Assembly (NCBI GenBank): GCA_020445255.1
Contig: JAGRGY010000042.1
Span: 1 to 44,735, forward strand
Direction: 5' to 3'
Length of the DNA stretch: 44,735 nucleotides
Origin: Gammaproteobacteria bacterium
GTDB lineage: Bacteria > Pseudomonadota > Gammaproteobacteria > Chromatiales > Chromatiaceae
Shown piece after piece: positions 24,466 to 31,992 of this stretch. Every line of letters begins with the position of its first letter. The first letter of the stretch is position 1. Position numbers and translations under genes: made by a program. The notes beneath the pieces were generated by a model. The model was not told the origin of the DNA. It ran no database searches and was given only the letters and a program-made list of their open reading frames with translations.

Positions 24466-25648
24466 TAGATTAGCGATACTAGGTGGTCGGCCAGAATATA
24501 GTGAGCCACTCCACGTCGGACAACTCTATGCGCCACCATGGGACGAGTTTAAAGATCAATTTGACGGTATCTTCCGCCGAAGATACTTTACCAATCATGG
24601 CCCGCTCGTAAGCCAACTCGAAAAGGATTTATCTGAATTTCTGAACTGCCAGGCTATCTGTGTAACCAATGGCACGCTGGGTCTGATGGTGGCCCTCAAG
24701 AGTTTAGGCTTGTCTGGCAAGGTGATCGTCCCTTCATTTACCTTTCCAGCGACCGTGCAGGCGTTGTACTGGGCAGGTATCGAGCCCGTTTTTTGCGATG
24801 TCGACTACGATACACATGCCATCTCCGCTGAACATATTTCTCCACTAATAACTGAAGAAGTGACGGGAATATTGTATGTAAGTCTATGGGGTGGCCTTGC
24901 CGACACCACTGATATTGAACGGCTGGCCGAGAACCACAGCCTGAAGTTGCTGCACGACGCATGCCATGCATTTGCCGCCTCGTACGCGAAGCGCTCAAGC
25001 GCACAGATTGGTGACGTTTCAGTGTTTTCTCTGCACGCGACGAAAATTTTAAATGGCCTCGAGGGCGGCATAATAGCCACCTCGAACCACGAGGTCGCTG
25101 ATCAAGTGCGGACCATCCGCAACTTTCATAGCTCTCATACTCACGCGGCAGTACCACTACGCATCAACGCGAAAATGAGTGAGGCGCAAGCCGGCATGGC
25201 GTTACTGAGCCTCACGCGTGTCCGGAAAAATGTAGAGAACAATCTACTTCAGTGGCAGACATTCTACCGTAACCTCAACGATATTCCCGGTATAAAGATC
25301 TACCGCTATGACGAGCAATGCAGTGGAAACTATCAATATTTTAACTTTGAAATCGACGATGTCCGATTCGGTCTGACCAGGGATATGCTTTTGCAATGCC
25401 TACAGTCTGAAGGCATCGCGGCGAGGAGATACTTCTCGCCTGGCGTTCATAATCTCTCGCCCTATGATGTGTTGTTTCCTCAATATGCCAATACCCTGCC
25501 GAATACCGATAAACTTTGCCTCAGGACATTACAGCTCCCAATCGGGGCCATGTGTACGATTGATACGGCGGATCGGATATCCAGGCTGATTAGAATGGCG
25601 CATGACGATGCTCACTTGGTAAAGAACCAGTTGGCTGAAATGCCATAG
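24455..25648 (+). CDS. DegT/DnrJ/EryC1-family aminotransferase, second tandem copy (397 aa)
   Basis: A paralogue of the preceding gene with complete-looking active-site features. VTNGTLGLMVAL (70-81) forms the phosphate loop, D168 in LLHDACHAFAAS faces the PLP nitrogen, and K197 in FSLHATKILNGLEGG is the PLP lysine. The two copies may form a hetero-oligomer or act at different sugar positions. The C-terminal region with RRYFSPGVHNLSPY matches the part that closes the active site in this family. The likely role is an amino-deoxysugar step for the surface glycan. Confidence 0.88.
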   Translation: MSTDRLAILGGRPEYSEPLHVGQLYAPPWDEFKDQFDGIFRRRYFTNHGPLVSQLEKDLSEFLNCQAICVTNGTLGLMVALKSLGLSGKVIVPSFTFPATVQALYWAGIEPVFCDVDYDTHAISAEHISPLITEEVTGILYVSLWGGLADTTDIERLAENHSLKLLHDACHAFAASYAKRSSAQIGDVSVFSLHATKILNGLEGGIIATSNHEVADQVRTIRNFHSSHTHAAVPLRINAKMSEAQAGMALLSLTRVRKNVENNLLQWQTFYRNLNDIPGIKIYRYDEQCSGNYQYFNFEIDDVRFGLTRDMLLQCLQSEGIAARRYFSPGVHNLSPYDVLFPQYANTLPNTDKLCLRTLQLPIGAMCTIDTADRISRLIRMAHDDAHLVKNQLAEMP

Positions 25649-25666
25649 GCCCTTCAGCGGGTCTTT
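25647..25666 (+). terminator. Weak intrinsic terminator overlapping the aminotransferase stop
   Basis: AGGCCC and GGGTCT (one G-T pair) form a 6-bp stem with loop TTCAGC, followed by TT, starting inside the stop codon of the second aminotransferase. It lies between convergent genes, where a terminator is expected, but the stem is short. Confidence 0.35.
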
Positions 25667-25742
25667 GTGCAACAGGTCCAGGTGCGCTGGTTTTCGGGCC
25701 GTTCTTCATTCGACGATGACAATGAGTATCGGAAACTCCGGG

Positions 25743-26489
25743 TCAAGCTTTCAGAATATAGTGCGAAGACACTACGTCTCGGATCACAGCTGGTTCATTC
25801 CACATCATTGCATCGAGGATCGAAAGGTTTGGCTCAAAGGTATAGCCGGGAGTCAAATACTCGAATTCAGCTGGCGATAAGAACGATAGTTTCACATTGC
25901 CAGCTGCAAAGTCTCGTGCATCGAACAGTTCACGCCCGCTCTCCGGATTGACGTAATGCGCCGCCCCGAGACGCTTTGCTATCTCAGGAGCCCATTGACC
26001 GGGATCCATCTTGTCTGGGAGATCCAGCGGCATTTGCGAGCAAATACGATAGTCAAATGAAATGTCGAGATAGCGACATACGGTACACAGGGCACTGACA
26101 TCGAGCGCAACGAGGCTATCATCCTTCACATCATCAAAGGCCTGAGAAAGCACCTGTATGGTGGCATCGAAAAACGGGGCTTTCTTGCGGTAGTGCTCCA
26201 ACTTGCGGACCATCGTATCACGGGCGCCGGCAGGGTCTTTTACCAACGCCTGGTGGGTGCGAATGGACCGCGAAACATTGCTGATAGGCACTGACAGATA
26301 TTGCCATCCACGCGTTGGATGCAGAATTCGGTTGCGAGACATCCAGCTCTTCGGAGTGTATTGCGTCACATCAAACACGATCCAGCATTCAGTCGCGAAA
26401 ATTAAAGAGAAATGCCCCCAGTAAGGAAAGAAGTATGGCTGCATGATGCCCAATGTGCTGCCACGGCCAAAACTATCGGGAATTGTCAT
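25743..26489 (-). CDS. WbqC-family protein (248 aa)
   Basis: The family signature MQPYFFPYWGHFSLI (residues 16-30) is followed by the block WIVFDVTQYTPKSWMSRNRI and later RICSQMPL and SWxxxD-type segments. WbqC proteins are recurrent in surface-polysaccharide clusters, often beside DegT aminotransferases, and their biochemistry is not firmly known to me. A transfer reaction on an amino sugar has been suggested by context. The gene is convergent with the aminotransferase pair. The ATG at 26489 is chosen because the family similarity starts there; earlier in-frame codons add an arginine-rich tail. Confidence 0.85.
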   Translation of the reverse strand: MTIPDSFGRGSTLGIMQPYFFPYWGHFSLIFATECWIVFDVTQYTPKSWMSRNRILHPTRGWQYLSVPISNVSRSIRTHQALVKDPAGARDTMVRKLEHYRKKAPFFDATIQVLSQAFDDVKDDSLVALDVSALCTVCRYLDISFDYRICSQMPLDLPDKMDPGQWAPEIAKRLGAAHYVNPESGRELFDARDFAAGNVKLSFLSPAEFEYLTPGYTFEPNLSILDAMMWNEPAVIRDVVSSHYILKA

Positions 26490-27312
26490 CTGTGTCGTCA
26501 CGCCTGTCGGGGATCTACTGACTGACCGTAGCAGCGGCCTGCCGTAGCGTCCGCGCTTTGAGCGTGAACGGATCTGGCGCATTCACAGAAAACTCGATTT
26601 CGGCGACCCAGATCGCAGAACTGGTTCGAGTGGTGCCGACATAACAATGCGTTGGCACGATCGATATTGTGCAAGATCGTCTCAGCAAATCTGGCGTCAG
26701 ACACACGCCACATCTCCGCCCCCTGTGCCTAAGTTGGACTTTTCTGCTGGAGTAGCCGAACAACAGAAAAGGTGCATTCGCCGGATGCGCCTTCTCGGGA
26801 TTTGTTGCGCAACGTGGCTACGGGTAAAAAATTCGCAAGATCCAAGACGCGAAATTGGTCAGTCCACGATAAAAGGCCGCCACCAAGTTACGCCACATGA
26901 TTCGCACGAGCCTCTGAATAAAAAACTCATGCCCAGCTCACTGTAGTAAGCAGATCAAGAGTGCAATATTCCAGCTTCAGATACAAACCTTCTTGAGCAA
27001 ACGCCGGGATCGAAAATGCTCCTCTTCTTGGCTGTCCGCCCACCATTGACTGCAATTCGTGAACAGCAACATTTGCCACGCTGCCCCTTGCCAGAGGCAA
27101 ACGCTTTGTGATCGAATTTTGCGTGGCTAATGCGCCTGCCCTGCGCCGACTTTGCAATTCACCCTCGTGAGCACCAGTACACACTCTATTGGTAGAACTA
27201 CGCGGTCGCATTTGTACTTTACAATGCGCCAACCGCTGCCATATGACGGCGGCCGAATGGGTGCCGCAATGTCAATTGATCGCATCGCAGTTTGGTAGAG
27301 CGGAATAAAGGA
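26490..27312. other. Gene-poor, probably decayed region
   Basis: About 820 bases without an intact gene. Minus-strand fragments look protein-like but change frame. One is around 26515-26705 (for example AIWVAEIEFSVNAPDPFTLK); another ends near 26927 (AFSIPAFAQEGLYLKLEY). Both lack starts and recognisable domains. An inverted repeat TTTTCTG (26740-26746) / CAGAAAA (26764-26770) is also present. I read the stretch as eroded coding DNA left by past rearrangement, but no family or insertion sequence could be named. Confidence 0.4.
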
Positions 27313-28215
27313 ATGGAATTGGCCCCCGTGGGAATATGCACGTATGTGCGCCTGAGCCACCTTAGACGTACCGTCGACGCACTGAAGCGCAACACGCTCG
27401 CTGCGCAAACCGAATTGTTTGTTTTCTCCGATGCACCGCGCCCCGGCGACGAAGCGGCGGTGGCGTCGGTGCGCCGTTTCGCTCACGGAATTGGCGGCTT
27501 TCGTGCCGTGCACGTCGTCGAGCGAGAAGAGAACCTTCGCGCCCGTAATTGCCGCCTAGGAATGCGACAGCTGATCGACGAATACGGAAAGATGATCTTC
27601 ATGGAGGAGGACATCGTGACCTCGCCAGCGTTTCTGGCGTTCCTCAATGACGCTCTTGGACGTTACGCCAACAACTCCGACGTGCTTTCTATTTCCGGAT
27701 ATTGCCCACCAATAGAGATTCCGGAACACTTCGCAGATGACGTTTTCGCTCTTCCTCGCTTTAATGGATGGGGATTCGGCATTTGGAAGGACCGGTTCGA
27801 CGACATCAAGATGCACCTGGAGCGCTCCGAGGTCACAGGCCGGTTCCGAAATCCGATAGAGATCTTCCGTTTCGCAGCCGGCGGCTGGGACATGTTGCGA
27901 ATGCTCGCCGATGACATCAACGGACGGATCGACGCCTTGGACGTTAAGATTTTCTACCAGCAGTACACCAAAGGCCTCGTGAGCGTATACCCGGTAAAAT
28001 CGCTCGTATCAAACATTGGCCATGATGGCAGTGGTCTACATTGCGGCAACTCCACCAGGTTCGACGTGGAGCGCTGTGATTTAGAGAGTTACACGCTTAC
28101 CTTGCCGGAACGGCCGGTAATGGATCGAGATATCCTGCGGGCAAACGACCGCTTTCGCAGTGGCGGCCTTTGGAAAAAAGCAAAGCACCTCAAGAAGTTT
28201 CTGAAGCAATTGTAA
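27313..28215 (+). CDS. Glycosyltransferase, GT-A fold, GNT-I/GT2-like (300 aa)
   Basis: GICTYVRLSHLRRTVDAL opens the nucleotide-sugar domain, and MIFMEEDIVTSPAFLAFL contains the acidic metal-binding motif (E98-E99-D100). LSISGYCPPIEIP and FNGWGFGIWKDRFDDI are blocks seen in bacterial homologues resembling N-acetylglucosaminyltransferase I. The donor is unknown. The ATG at 27313 matches the start of similarity; a TTG seven codons upstream is an alternative. GGA directly abuts the ATG, so initiation may be from the TTG. The stop overlaps the next start (TAATG). Confidence 0.8.
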   Translation: MELAPVGICTYVRLSHLRRTVDALKRNTLAAQTELFVFSDAPRPGDEAAVASVRRFAHGIGGFRAVHVVEREENLRARNCRLGMRQLIDEYGKMIFMEEDIVTSPAFLAFLNDALGRYANNSDVLSISGYCPPIEIPEHFADDVFALPRFNGWGFGIWKDRFDDIKMHLERSEVTGRFRNPIEIFRFAAGGWDMLRMLADDINGRIDALDVKIFYQQYTKGLVSVYPVKSLVSNIGHDGSGLHCGNSTRFDVERCDLESYTLTLPERPVMDRDILRANDRFRSGGLWKKAKHLKKFLKQL

Positions 28216-28916
28216 TGAACCCGCTACGGCGTCGATTGCGCAGGCTCAAAATCCAGGCTGCGGCCACACTGCTGTTTCGCGGGCAAAAGATCGTCGTGGC
28301 CAGTACCGGACGCAGTGGATCGACAATCTTGCACGAAGCCATTCGCAACGGAATGGTTCGCGCTTGCTGCCCGCGAATCCGCAACCCTTTTCTTCTGCGC
28401 AAACTGAACAAGCTTGCAGGTGGGTTCACGCCTCGAATCGCGAACGTACATTCCGACCCTACGCCGGTTCAGAAAACGCACGATCAATTTGACCCACGAT
28501 ATGCCTATGACGCGAAGTATGTATTCGTTTACGGTGACCCGTTGGAATCCGCGTTGTCCGTCAAGCGCATGTACGAAAGCGCAGGCCAGGGTTGGTTCGA
28601 AAATCACATTCGCAATCTGAACTCCGAAGGCCATATCGAAGAGCTATTCACGCGTGACATCCTGAACTATGAACGCCAACTGAACAGCTGGCAGCAAGGC
28701 GACGTTGGTCGCGTATTGCTGCTGCGCTATGAACAACTCTGGGACCGCGTCGACTCAATTTCTGCGTTCGTTGGCTTCCCGGTGATGCTACCAATGCATC
28801 GAGAGCGCAACACGATCCTTCCGGACAATGTCGACAACCCGGCTCTCTTTGAATACCTGCGTAGCATTATGCTGTCACTCGATGAGCGCGTCAGCTACAA
28901 AGATGGGGAAAGTTGA
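28215..28916 (+). CDS. Sulfotransferase-like P-loop protein (233 aa)
   Basis: A short protein with IVVASTGRSGSTILHEAI (26-43), matching the PAPS-binding loop of sulfotransferases. KYVFVYGDPLESALSVKRMY is in the position of the 3'-phosphate motif (R usually found before DP is replaced by Y-G), and LLRYEQLWDRVDSI is a conserved late block. It is coupled to the glycosyltransferase by TAATG, so it may modify the sugar that enzyme adds. The changed 3'-phosphate motif leaves open that it binds something else. Confidence 0.72.
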   Translation: MNPLRRRLRRLKIQAAATLLFRGQKIVVASTGRSGSTILHEAIRNGMVRACCPRIRNPFLLRKLNKLAGGFTPRIANVHSDPTPVQKTHDQFDPRYAYDAKYVFVYGDPLESALSVKRMYESAGQGWFENHIRNLNSEGHIEELFTRDILNYERQLNSWQQGDVGRVLLLRYEQLWDRVDSISAFVGFPVMLPMHRERNTILPDNVDNPALFEYLRSIMLSLDERVSYKDGES

Positions 28917-28932
28917 CGATCGCATCAACTAG

Positions 28933-29205
28933 TTACCGACCAAAGCCGTGCCCATCGTTAGCCGGCAATTTACCTCCATCAACGTCAAATTTCGCATAGA
29001 GCACGCGGCGCGCTTCATCCGACATCGGAATGTGTCTTGCAAGGCGGCGCACCCCTTTTCAGCCCATCGCTGAAGGCAATCCAAGAACCATTGGGATTCA
29101 CCATGCACTGGTTTTCGCGAATGTCAAAATCGGGTGGATCGTTGCTTTCGATTGGCGTTGGCTCGATTGACAAGTGGCCGGAATTCCAATCGGCTATCTG
29201 GCGGG
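28933..29205 (-). pseudogene. Remnant of a C-terminal coding region with a frameshift
   Basis: The minus strand reads as convincing protein over ~90 codons, but in two frames. The first includes MVNPNGSWIAFSDGLK and the second includes RRLARHIPMSDEARRVLYA, ending in a TAA at 28933. The frame switches at a run of four As (plus-strand TTTT at 29056-29059); removing one base joins the two into a continuous tail. No start or family is recognisable, and the piece lies just downstream of the GT25 gene. Either a degraded gene fragment or a sequencing indel in a short gene would explain it. Confidence 0.45.
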
Positions 29206-29211
29206 TCCTAC

Positions 29212-30054
29212 TCAGAATCCGCGCCAGCGTTTGACGCGCGACCGCAGCCAGTCCCGCGGCTCGGCCAGGCGCCAGCCGAGATGCCGCACGAGGTTGCGCA
29301 GCGCAAAGCCGCCGGCCCCACCGACACGCCCGTCGTCGACGCGGGTCACGTGCGTGTTTTCGTTCATGCGCAAGGTGATGTCCGATACATCCACCCGCTG
29401 GTCGATGATCGACGGTGACACGGCGGTCACGCGGAAGCGGCGTGACAGATTGCGGTAGTACCAGCGGTCGATCGCACGATGCCGGCTCACCCAGTTCCAC
29501 ACGTCTGCCTGGACTGGCAGCTGCCGCAGCAGCCAGTCGAACGTCGATGCCCGCAGCAGGTAGGCATGTGTGGTACTGCACCCGCTGACGCGATAGAGCG
29601 CATGTCCGTCGCCGAGGTCGGCGAGGCACTCGAACGGCGTCCGCGGATCGGTGTAGCCCAGGTAACAGACGTCCCATGCAGTGGCGGCCAGCGCGTCGGC
29701 AAGCCTCGGCAGCACCGGTTCGAATGCCGACGTCGGGGCGATATCGTCTTCGAGGATCAGCACACACTGCCAGCCATTCCGCTGCGCCGCGGCAATCGCG
29801 GTACGGTGCGACAACAGAACCCCCGCGCGGCCGGCCCACGTCCTGTCCCGCTTGCGGCCGCGAAACCACGGCTTGGCCCCAAAGCCCGGCAGCCCTGCAC
29901 CCAGCACCGCGGAAACACGTTGCAGCTTGCCGGTCGGCACCAAAGCGTCGGTGATCTCGCACGTCTGCTCCCAGCGGTCCACCCGGTTGTCGAGATTGAT
30001 GACCAGCACGCCGTCGACGATGCGCCAGAAAGCCTGCGCGCCGGCGTCCGCCAT
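29212..30054 (-). CDS. Glycosyltransferase family 25 protein (280 aa)
   Basis: A second GT25-type LOS glycosyltransferase. VDGVLVINLDNRVDRWEQ opens the protein, VLLSHRTAIAAAQRNGW is the conserved helix, VLILEDDIAP has the acidic metal motif, and SGCSTTHAYLLRAS matches the later family block. It is divergent from the plus-strand copy at 9642. The ATG overlaps the upstream stop (TGATG), so it is coupled to the GT8-like gene. Codon use is GC-rich again, marking the end of the AT-richer island. Confidence 0.84.
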   Translation of the reverse strand: MADAGAQAFWRIVDGVLVINLDNRVDRWEQTCEITDALVPTGKLQRVSAVLGAGLPGFGAKPWFRGRKRDRTWAGRAGVLLSHRTAIAAAQRNGWQCVLILEDDIAPTSAFEPVLPRLADALAATAWDVCYLGYTDPRTPFECLADLGDGHALYRVSGCSTTHAYLLRASTFDWLLRQLPVQADVWNWVSRHRAIDRWYYRNLSRRFRVTAVSPSIIDQRVDVSDITLRMNENTHVTRVDDGRVGGAGGFALRNLVRHLGWRLAEPRDWLRSRVKRWRGF

Positions 30055-30812
30055 CACAGTTTCCAATAGTCCGCTATCCACGGCGCCGGCAGTGTGTGGT
30101 GGTTCGGCTTGCGTCCCCGGTAACCGCGGATCGCCTCATCTGGATCGGGTCTGCCATGGAACACCAGAATACGGCAGCCCTCCGGCAGCCGCGGCGCACG
30201 CAACAGGTTCATCGGGAATGCCGGACGAAGGTTCCATTTGTAGCTGCGGATCCAGGCTTCAGGCCACCAGATCGGATCACCCATCGCATACGTGAGAAAG
30301 GCCTGCTCGGTGTTGAATACGGACCGATCCTCGGCGCGGTCCATCTCTCGCAGGAACGTATCGTAGGCATGTCCGGTCCGCCCCGCCTCGAAGCGGAACA
30401 CCGACGAGTTGCCGACCGCCGGGCGACGACCCAGCAGGGCTTTGCGCCAGTTGACCCAGTTGTGGATGATGCAGAACCTGCCCGGTTCATAGTCGAACAG
30501 GCAGTCGATCGAACCGGTGATCGCGACATCGAGGTCCAGAAACAGCGTCGGCCCCTGCAGTGCGCCGAAACCTGGCCGCAGCAGTTCAAGCTTCACCAGG
30601 ATATCGGGCCAAGCGCGCTTGACGCCCGGATTGGCGGGGAAAGGGATCGGCTCGATGCCATCGTCGAGACCGGTTTCATCGTCGGTGCAGCAGTGGAAAC
30701 GAAATGGTCGTGCCAGATTCCGACCGACGGCGCGGTACAATATGTTGACGTAGTCAGCGCTGTAGCGACGCCCCCATTTCAGGCAAAGGATATTCACCGG
30801 TGGGAGATTCAT
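30054..30812 (-). CDS. Putative glycosyltransferase, GT8-like (252 aa)
   Basis: A nucleotide-diphospho-sugar transferase fold with the DxD motif in TLFLDLDVAI (D93, D95), preceded by VKLELL and followed by FNTEQAFLTYAM, as in GT8-type enzymes. NILCLKWGRRYSADYVNILY at the N-terminus is typical of a bacterial group in LPS clusters. Donor and acceptor are unknown. The ATG at 30812 is chosen because similarity starts there; an upstream in-frame start at 30926 would reach nearly to the divergent GT10 gene. It shares a 114-base divergent promoter region with that gene. Confidence 0.75.
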   Translation of the reverse strand: MNLPPVNILCLKWGRRYSADYVNILYRAVGRNLARPFRFHCCTDDETGLDDGIEPIPFPANPGVKRAWPDILVKLELLRPGFGALQGPTLFLDLDVAITGSIDCLFDYEPGRFCIIHNWVNWRKALLGRRPAVGNSSVFRFEAGRTGHAYDTFLREMDRAEDRSVFNTEQAFLTYAMGDPIWWPEAWIRSYKWNLRPAFPMNLLRAPRLPEGCRILVFHGRPDPDEAIRGYRGRKPNHHTLPAPWIADYWKL

Positions 30813-30926
30813 GCGGTCACTCGTGACATCGACGCGGGAAAGCACCGAAGGCGATTCTAAACCCGATTCGCGGCTGATTGCAGGGTCCGCCCTGTCCACA
30901 GGGCACCGCTGAACAACCCCGGGCAC

Positions 30927-31976
30927 ATGTCGAAGTCTTCACGGATCAGGGTCAAATTCGTCAGCCACGGCAGGCCGGCGCTTTGGCTACACCAGCTACC
31001 GCACGGGGAGCCGTTCTGGGGAAACTGTCACTTTCTTTTCGACCGCGAGGAACGCGACTACGACTGGCTGGTTGTCTACGAGCACGTATCGCCGGCGGCG
31101 GGACAACGCAAGAATTCTGCTTACGAGCGCCTTGCCTGCGCTCGCGAGCACACGCTGTTCGTGACCGCTGAGCCCTCGTCGATCAAGTTCTACGGCCACG
31201 ATTTCACCGCGCAGTTCGGCGCCATCCTGACCAGTCAGGAGGACTGGGCGCTACCTCACCCCCGACGCATACATTCCCAGGCCGGGCTGCACTGGTTCTA
31301 CGGCATCGCCGGCCCTGAACCCATACCGTTCGATCGGATCGCGGCGAATGTGCCGGAGAACAAGACCCATCTGCTGTCGATGGTGTATTCACCCAAGCGC
31401 ATGCGCCACACGATGCACAACCAACGCAACGCCTGCATGCGGCGATTTGTCCAGCAGATGCCCGAACTGACGACCTTCGGCCGCACGATGACGCCGTTGC
31501 GCGACAAGTCGGCGGCACTGAACGAGTTCCGCTACCACATCGCGCTGGAGAATCACATCGGAGAGCATCATTGGACGGAGAAGCTCGCGGACGCCTTTCT
31601 TGGCCTGACGTTACCCTTCTACGCGGGCTGCCCGAACGCGAGCGACTACTTTCCGGCCGACAGTTTCGTTCCGATCGACATGCGCGATCCAGACCAGGCA
31701 ATCGAGACCATCCGCCGGGCGATCGCAGACAACGAATACGAGAAACGCTTACCGGCGATTCGCGAAGCCCGCCGACGCGTGCTTTACGAACACAATCTGT
31801 TTGCCGTTCTGTCGCGCGAGATCGGGCGCATGCACGATGAGACGCCGGCATCCGCCGATGCGTTGATCTACTCGCGCTACGCGCTGCGCCGGCGACGCCC
31901 GGGCACACGACTTGCCGATGCGTTCGGCAAACTTCACCTGCGATACCTGCAGTGGCGGCGCAGGCAACGCAACTGA
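30927..31976 (+). CDS. Glycosyltransferase family 10-like protein (349 aa)
   Basis: The C-terminal GT10 pattern is present at 201-240: FRYHIALENH, then HHWTEKLADAFLGLTLPFYAGCP, where fucosyltransferases have F-x-ENS...TEK...VP-x-Y-x-G. The ENS serine is replaced by H, and the N-terminal half is unlike the GT10 gene at 12866. The donor may therefore be GDP-fucose or another GDP-sugar. It is monocistronic on the plus strand, between two minus-strand blocks, and converges with msbA (16 bases apart). Confidence 0.8.
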   Translation: MSKSSRIRVKFVSHGRPALWLHQLPHGEPFWGNCHFLFDREERDYDWLVVYEHVSPAAGQRKNSAYERLACAREHTLFVTAEPSSIKFYGHDFTAQFGAILTSQEDWALPHPRRIHSQAGLHWFYGIAGPEPIPFDRIAANVPENKTHLLSMVYSPKRMRHTMHNQRNACMRRFVQQMPELTTFGRTMTPLRDKSAALNEFRYHIALENHIGEHHWTEKLADAFLGLTLPFYAGCPNASDYFPADSFVPIDMRDPDQAIETIRRAIADNEYEKRLPAIREARRRVLYEHNLFAVLSREIGRMHDETPASADALIYSRYALRRRRPGTRLADAFGKLHLRYLQWRRRQRN

Positions 31977-31992
31977 ACCACACGCACCAACG

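Noticed and set aside
26740..26770. Inverted repeat as a possible insertion-sequence end
   Set aside because: Only 7 bp per arm, no partner copy and no transposase nearby; kept as a simple hairpin note.
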